DNA of 45,217 bases from an uncultured Clostridia bacterium (GTDB lineage: Bacteria; Bacillota; Clostridia; Oscillospirales; Ruminococcaceae), in NCBI GenBank assembly GCA_947627905.1, contig CANQXX010000014.1:1-45217 (forward strand), read 5' to 3'. A program made the position numbers and the translations under genes. The notes beneath the pieces were generated by a model, which had not been told where the DNA came from, made no database searches, and worked only from the letters and a program-made list of their open reading frames with translations. This document shows, piece after piece, positions 41,303 to 45,217 of this stretch (position 1 is the stretch's first letter; every line of letters begins with the position of its first letter).

Positions 41303-43317
41303 GATAATCCCTCCTGTTTTTTCCAACGAGAAAATATCTTAGGTATATCAGGAGTCTGATCATCTTTTACTTTAGTCTTACGTTCATGAGCAACCGCTCT
41401 GCTACCTGAACTTGTTTCATCAAGCACATAAACATCGTTTTTCTCAGGAATAAGTATCTCGTTGCCCTCTTTATCACGCTTGAATATAGGTGTCCCTCTT
41501 TTATCATGACCAATTTTTTCAACCATAGCCATAAAAATATTATAATCAGCCATTGCTCCGCTTTTTTCTTCATTATCTTTTTGTTCCTGAGTTTTCTTTT
41601 GCAGAAACAAAACAGAAGTCTGAGTGCCGTTTCTTGGTTGAAATGTGTCGGCGTGAAGATCTATACTTGCTACAATACGATGATTACGGATAAGCCATTC
41701 TCTAATATAACCAAGTCCGGGGGAGCCTAAAATCGAGTCTGGTAAAACGATACCCATTCGACCTCCGGGAACAAGAAACTGGGTACAGCGCTCAATAAAG
41801 AGTATTTCAGGCGGAACAGATGATTGCAAACGGTCTGTCATTTCCCATACATTCGTATTTTTATCATTCACCCAAATATGTGCGAGCTCATATTGCTCAA
41901 GAATATCTTTATCCTTAACAGGTATCTTACTGCCAAAAGGCGGATTGGTGACAATTATATCAAAAAATTCCAGTGTTTTGTGGTTTCGGATTTCTTCTTT
42001 TTTTATGCCAAGTGTCTCTGAAAGTTTCGTTCGAAATTCTTCGGTCCATTCATGAGGCGGAAGCAGCGAATTTGTTTGAAGAATATTTCCACTGCCATCA
42101 TTATTCATGACCATATTCATTTTGGTAGCTTTTACAAGATCGGGGTTAATATCAAAGCCAAAATAGTTATTAGCTGCCATGTCAGAGATTTTTTCTTGAA
42201 ACAGCTTTTTAGTATCATAGTCCCAATCTTTTTGTGGAAGTCCAATCTGCTCTGCAAATTTGATTTCCAACTGTGCCATAACATGAGTCATAGCGGTAAC
42301 AAGGAATCCTCCTGTTCCGCAGGAACTGTCTAATACTTTTTCATCCGTTTTCGGATTGATCATCTCAACAACCATTTTCATAACATTTCGAGGTGTAAAG
42401 AACTCTCCACGATCTCCACGAAGATTTGCTCCTACGATTTCTTCGTAGGCTTTACCCTTAATGTCAATGTTAGTATTAAGTAAACTATACTTCTGTAATT
42501 CACTTACTATATAAGCAAGGCTTCTCGGTGCCAGCTTTATTTCGTCATTAGAATCAAAAATTTTGCCATGTTTCTTTTTTACTCTCTCAAAGATTTTACT
42601 GATACGCTTCTTAACAGTAAGTTGACCGTCAGGATTAGAACGTTCTTCAGAAGTTGTGTAAAATTCTAAAGGGTTAGGAATATTACGTTCATCTTCTATT
42701 TTGCAGAAAATGACCTTTAACAGTTCAAAGAAAGCAGGTTGCTTTTGTAAGCCATCATTTATATGAATATGATTATGGCAGGTTTTGAATACAAAAAGCA
42801 GATTGTCATCGTAGGCGTTTTTGAGAGATGTACGTTTAGGACGGTTTATATCATCAAGGTTTCCGTCAGCAGAAGGAATATCGTTATAATCCATGAAGTC
42901 AATCTGACCCTGATCATTAACGTATTTCTTGAAAACTTCCTTTTGCTTGCCGTTTGTCCACATTCCCCATTCACAATTAGGACAGGCAGACATATAAGAC
43001 TTCAATTGTTCAACACCATCTTTAGCGTTTCTTGCATCGACGGTTTCCTTTTTGCACTCAATTATAATGTAAACATTTTCCTGCTTTTGATCATTGCAAT
43101 CCTTTTTGAATATAACAATATCAGCTCGTGGCTTCCTTGAACCGAGCTGTAAAGTGTATTCGATTTTTATTTGTAAAGCATCATATTTATGCTCGTTTAT
43201 CAATCTTTTTTCAACTGTCTGTCGAACATATTCTTCGGGCGTGTCATTTCTGAACTTGCTATCCACATAGTCACATATCTTTCCGTCGGGAATTGATATT
43301 ATTTTATTTTCAGACAT
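41296..43317 (-). CDS. Nuclease-methyltransferase fusion (HsdR_N + N6-adenine methylase), BcgI-like
   Basis: 673 aa from the ATG at 43317, with AAAGGAAGG 7 nt upstream. The N-terminal 130 residues form an HsdR_N-like PD-(D/E)xK nuclease domain: D66 in RADIVIF and E87/K89 in IIIECKKE. A linker is followed by a type I-style N6-adenine methylase: SSCGTGGF (SAM motif I) and the catalytic NPPFG. A helicase/translocase HsdR is absent on this side. With a separate S subunit, this is the layout of BcgI-type (type IIB) enzymes, in which the A subunit both cuts and methylates. AT-rich; own promoter. Confidence 0.87.
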   Translation of the reverse strand: MSENKIISIPDGKICDYVDSKFRNDTPEEYVRQTVEKRLINEHKYDALQIKIEYTLQLGSRKPRADIVIFKKDCNDQKQENVYIIIECKKETVDARNAKDGVEQLKSYMSACPNCEWGMWTNGKQKEVFKKYVNDQGQIDFMDYNDIPSADGNLDDINRPKRTSLKNAYDDNLLFVFKTCHNHIHINDGLQKQPAFFELLKVIFCKIEDERNIPNPLEFYTTSEERSNPDGQLTVKKRISKIFERVKKKHGKIFDSNDEIKLAPRSLAYIVSELQKYSLLNTNIDIKGKAYEEIVGANLRGDRGEFFTPRNVMKMVVEMINPKTDEKVLDSSCGTGGFLVTAMTHVMAQLEIKFAEQIGLPQKDWDYDTKKLFQEKISDMAANNYFGFDINPDLVKATKMNMVMNNDGSGNILQTNSLLPPHEWTEEFRTKLSETLGIKKEEIRNHKTLEFFDIIVTNPPFGSKIPVKDKDILEQYELAHIWVNDKNTNVWEMTDRLQSSVPPEILFIERCTQFLVPGGRMGIVLPDSILGSPGLGYIREWLIRNHRIVASIDLHADTFQPRNGTQTSVLFLQKKTQEQKDNEEKSGAMADYNIFMAMVEKIGHDKRGTPIFKRDKEGNEILIPEKNDVYVLDETSSGSRAVAHERKTKVKDDQTPDIPKIFSRWKKQEGLSW

Positions 43318-43374
43318 AGTATAGCCTTCCTTTACATTAGTAACGAGATTTATATACAATACACCATATTATTA

Positions 43375-43403
43375 AGTATAGCATAATAAATCAATTTTTT
43401 CAA
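43375..43403 (-). promoter_or_regulatory. Promoter of the restriction-modification operon
   Basis: Minus strand: -35 TTGAAA, 17-bp spacer, -10 TATACT with an extended TG. It lies about 60 bp upstream of the start codon. Tight control would be expected for a fused nuclease, but no operator was found. Confidence 0.65.
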
Positions 43404-43503
43404 TATTTTGTATTGTTATTCAACAGTTTTGTGCAATATCACAATTGTAAAATATATTTTTTGTACAATAATGTTTTTAAAAGCGTATATCGTATATATT
43501 ATG

Positions 43504-43640
43504 TAGCTGCAGGCTCTCTCATTTAGCTTTGCCGCCAAAGCTAACCCCTTAGTACTTTTGACAAGGCACAAGACCTTATCAAAAGTACACGGGGCTCGCC
43601 GAGGGGGCAGCCGTTCCCTCTGCCAACTCCCTTTAAGCAG
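43504..43640. repeat. Hairpin-rich intergenic element (REP-like)
   Basis: Contains TTAGCTTTG/CAAAGCTAA, a long GTACTTTTGA/TCAAAAGTAC stem enclosing AAGG/CCTT, and GC-rich ends that contrast with the AT-rich surroundings. No coding sequence is credible. Only one copy is seen in this window, so repetition is assumed from its similarity in style to extragenic palindromes of Clostridia. Confidence 0.4.
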
Positions 43641-43679
43641 AAAAAGCAAAAGATCCGTATTGGGCGTGATACGGATCTT
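43641..43679 (-). terminator. Terminator of the relaxase gene
   Basis: AAGATCCGTAT (43650-43660) pairs perfectly with ATACGGATCTT (43669-43679) around 8 nt; on the minus strand TTGCTTTTT follows. Confidence 0.88.
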
Positions 43680-43684
43680 CTGTT

Positions 43685-45190
43685 TTATCGTTTGCGGCTG
43701 TTATCTCCGAATATGTGTTTAAGAGAATAGCCGCTCAGCCGTTGGTCAAGTATATCGTCAAAACTCATAAACAGCTTGCGCGCCATATATCTGCCTATCT
43801 CAAACAGCTTGTCCACAAACTCGTTGAGGTTTTGCAGTTTTTCTTTTAGCCAAGAGATTTCCTTTTCGGACTGCTCCGTCTGTTCACGGCATTTTGAAAG
43901 TTCGTCCTTTACCGCCGTGATGTCCTCATCTTTCTTTTGCAGCAGTTCCTCATAATCGCCTTTCTGATCGCTTATGCGTTTTGTAAGAGAATCTATCCTG
44001 CCGCGGAGCATTTTGTTCTGCTCCTCGAACCTTTCCTTTTTCCGCATTTCATGTTCAAGGTCATAGTAGAGAGAACGCACTTGCTGATAACGTTCGTTGA
44101 GTTCCACCTGCTGATTGTAAAGTTCCACAGCGTCCGCTTTTCTTTGTTCAATGTAACTTTCCTTTTCGGTCATCTCTTTGTCACGGGCGTTCAGATCGGC
44201 TTCGCGCTTGTTGAGGGAAATTTCAAGACCGTCAAGTTTTTCTTTTTCCGAGTTCAGTATAAGACGTTCCTTGTCAAAATGGTTCTGTAATCTGCGGACT
44301 TCGTCTTTCTGAACGGCAAGCGCTTTTTTCTGTTCGGCAATTGTTTCAAACTCACTTTCCGAAACAAGTCGGACGTTTCCCACGGGCATTTTCTTCCCTT
44401 GAACGGAAACACTGTCCGCAATATCTTTCGCTTCGATAAGCGGCTGTATCTCGTCTTTCAAAGCCTGTTCTTCGGCTTCGTAAGCGTTTATCCTGTCGCG
44501 GTGTTCCTTGTATTCGTCAACTTTCATTGAATATCCGCGCCCCACGGTTTCTCCTGCAATTTCCAGACCGTGGGAAATACATATCTCTTTCAGAACATTT
44601 CGCTCCGCTTGCCGCCAACGGCTTATGGCGTCTATGCCGTTCCCGTACCCCATTTCTTTCAGGGCTTGTGCAAGTCCGTTCTGCACGGGAACGCCGCGGC
44701 TGTAATGTCCGATAGGGATATAGTCTATGTGCAGGTGCGGAGTTGCTTCATCTAAGTGCATAACAGCGTTAAAAACACGGAAATTAGGATTTCTTTCCTG
44801 AAAATCTTTCATATATTCGTCAAGACACTGTTTCGCCGTTTCGGCATCTGCCGACTTTATGCCCGTATCGTCTTTTGTGCCGATCTGCACAACGTCCTCA
44901 TAGAAACTTTTCTGTCCGTTTGCAGATTCGGCTACCGTATTGCAGGGGCTTCGGTTAAATAAATGTTCATAGTAACCGTTTTTTATCATACGGTCGGAAC
45001 GTTTCTGCCGCGAATTGTATTCTTCAACGGCTTTGCTGAAAAGTTCCGAGTATGTTTCGGCTATCGGCTTTGTTATGTAAATGATATTGTCGGGCGTTCT
45101 GCTCGTATCAACGTTTTTCGGAACAAAAAGCCTGTTGTTGTGTGAAATACTGCCCTTGCCCTGAACGTGGGAAATAGTTTTTCCTGCCAT
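43685..45190 (-). CDS. MobV-family relaxase (Mob/Pre)
   Basis: 501 aa. The MobV signature HLDEATPHLHIDYIP lies in the N-terminal relaxase domain (about 1-230); the His triad coordinates the metal used to nick DNA at oriT. Residues about 235-460 form a long coiled coil rich in Glu and Lys. The C-terminal 35 residues are a separate helical end. The ATG has AAAGGAGG upstream. Such relaxases let plasmids and integrated elements be mobilised by a helper conjugation system. The oriT normally lies just upstream of the gene, which here is past the window edge. Confidence 0.9.
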   Translation of the reverse strand: MAGKTISHVQGKGSISHNNRLFVPKNVDTSRTPDNIIYITKPIAETYSELFSKAVEEYNSRQKRSDRMIKNGYYEHLFNRSPCNTVAESANGQKSFYEDVVQIGTKDDTGIKSADAETAKQCLDEYMKDFQERNPNFRVFNAVMHLDEATPHLHIDYIPIGHYSRGVPVQNGLAQALKEMGYGNGIDAISRWRQAERNVLKEICISHGLEIAGETVGRGYSMKVDEYKEHRDRINAYEAEEQALKDEIQPLIEAKDIADSVSVQGKKMPVGNVRLVSESEFETIAEQKKALAVQKDEVRRLQNHFDKERLILNSEKEKLDGLEISLNKREADLNARDKEMTEKESYIEQRKADAVELYNQQVELNERYQQVRSLYYDLEHEMRKKERFEEQNKMLRGRIDSLTKRISDQKGDYEELLQKKDEDITAVKDELSKCREQTEQSEKEISWLKEKLQNLNEFVDKLFEIGRYMARKLFMSFDDILDQRLSGYSLKHIFGDNSRKR

Positions 45191-45217
45191 TTTTTCCTCC
45201 TTTCGTAATATTGCGGA

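Noticed and set aside
43416-43649. 77-codon minus-strand frame in the gap between relaxase and restriction genes
   Set aside because: It crosses the palindromic element and the restriction promoter; there is no ribosome site or known domain.

Overview
The window looks like a chromosomal segment of a Ruminococcus-like member of the Oscillospiraceae (Clostridia). The evidence is the clostridial order of the S10-spc-alpha ribosomal superoperon with adk, map, a KOW protein and infA inside it; Gram-positive AGGAGG ribosome binding sites; zinc-type S14 and L36; a cytoplasmic type I pullulanase and a GH130 phosphorylase; and many Ala-rich secreted proteins with KKRK tails. The genus is an inference from gene content, not from a search.

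Region 1 (1-14.4 kb) holds purine and alpha-glucan catabolism genes on the minus strand (pulA, a purine nucleoside phosphorylase, a YkuE-like phosphoesterase). Facing away from them is a chemotaxis operon, cheA-cheW-cheR-cheB. After it come a tail-anchored secreted protein, an unknown polytopic protein, a GH130 phosphorylase, a DUF975 protein and a first anchored surface protein. Two copies of a hairpin-rich, terminal-inverted-repeat element (1-218, cut by the window edge, and 13954-14433) bracket the region.

Region 2 (14.5-19.7 kb) holds a NUDIX hydrolase and, facing it, five minus-strand genes for exported proteins. Each has a signal peptide, a variable or absent domain, an acidic Ala/Glu/Pro linker and a C-terminal (A/G)TGN-hydrophobic-KKRK-type tail. 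Four of the five carry their own promoter or start an operon from a promoter of one shared design. An XRE regulator follows. This paralogue array is the most unusual accessory feature of the window.

Region 3 (19.7-36.2 kb) is a complete minus-strand superoperon, rpsJ to rplQ. It has one strong promoter inside an 11-bp-arm inverted repeat, a roughly 360-nt structured leader with an internal intrinsic terminator (a likely attenuator), and a 21-bp tandem-repeat terminator array at its end.

Region 4 (36.3-39.4 kb) holds a small membrane protein, an archaeal/eukaryotic-type prolyl-tRNA synthetase and a lipoprotein in one operon, followed by tcdA.

Region 5 (39.5 kb to the right edge) is the left end of an integrated mobile element. 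It begins at a 23-nt duplicated tRNA 3' end and carries direct repeats, a possible integrase remnant, an AT-rich two-gene restriction-modification system of BcgI-like layout (nuclease-methyltransferase fusion plus a separate specificity subunit), and a MobV relaxase. The intact tRNA and the rest of the element should lie beyond 45217.
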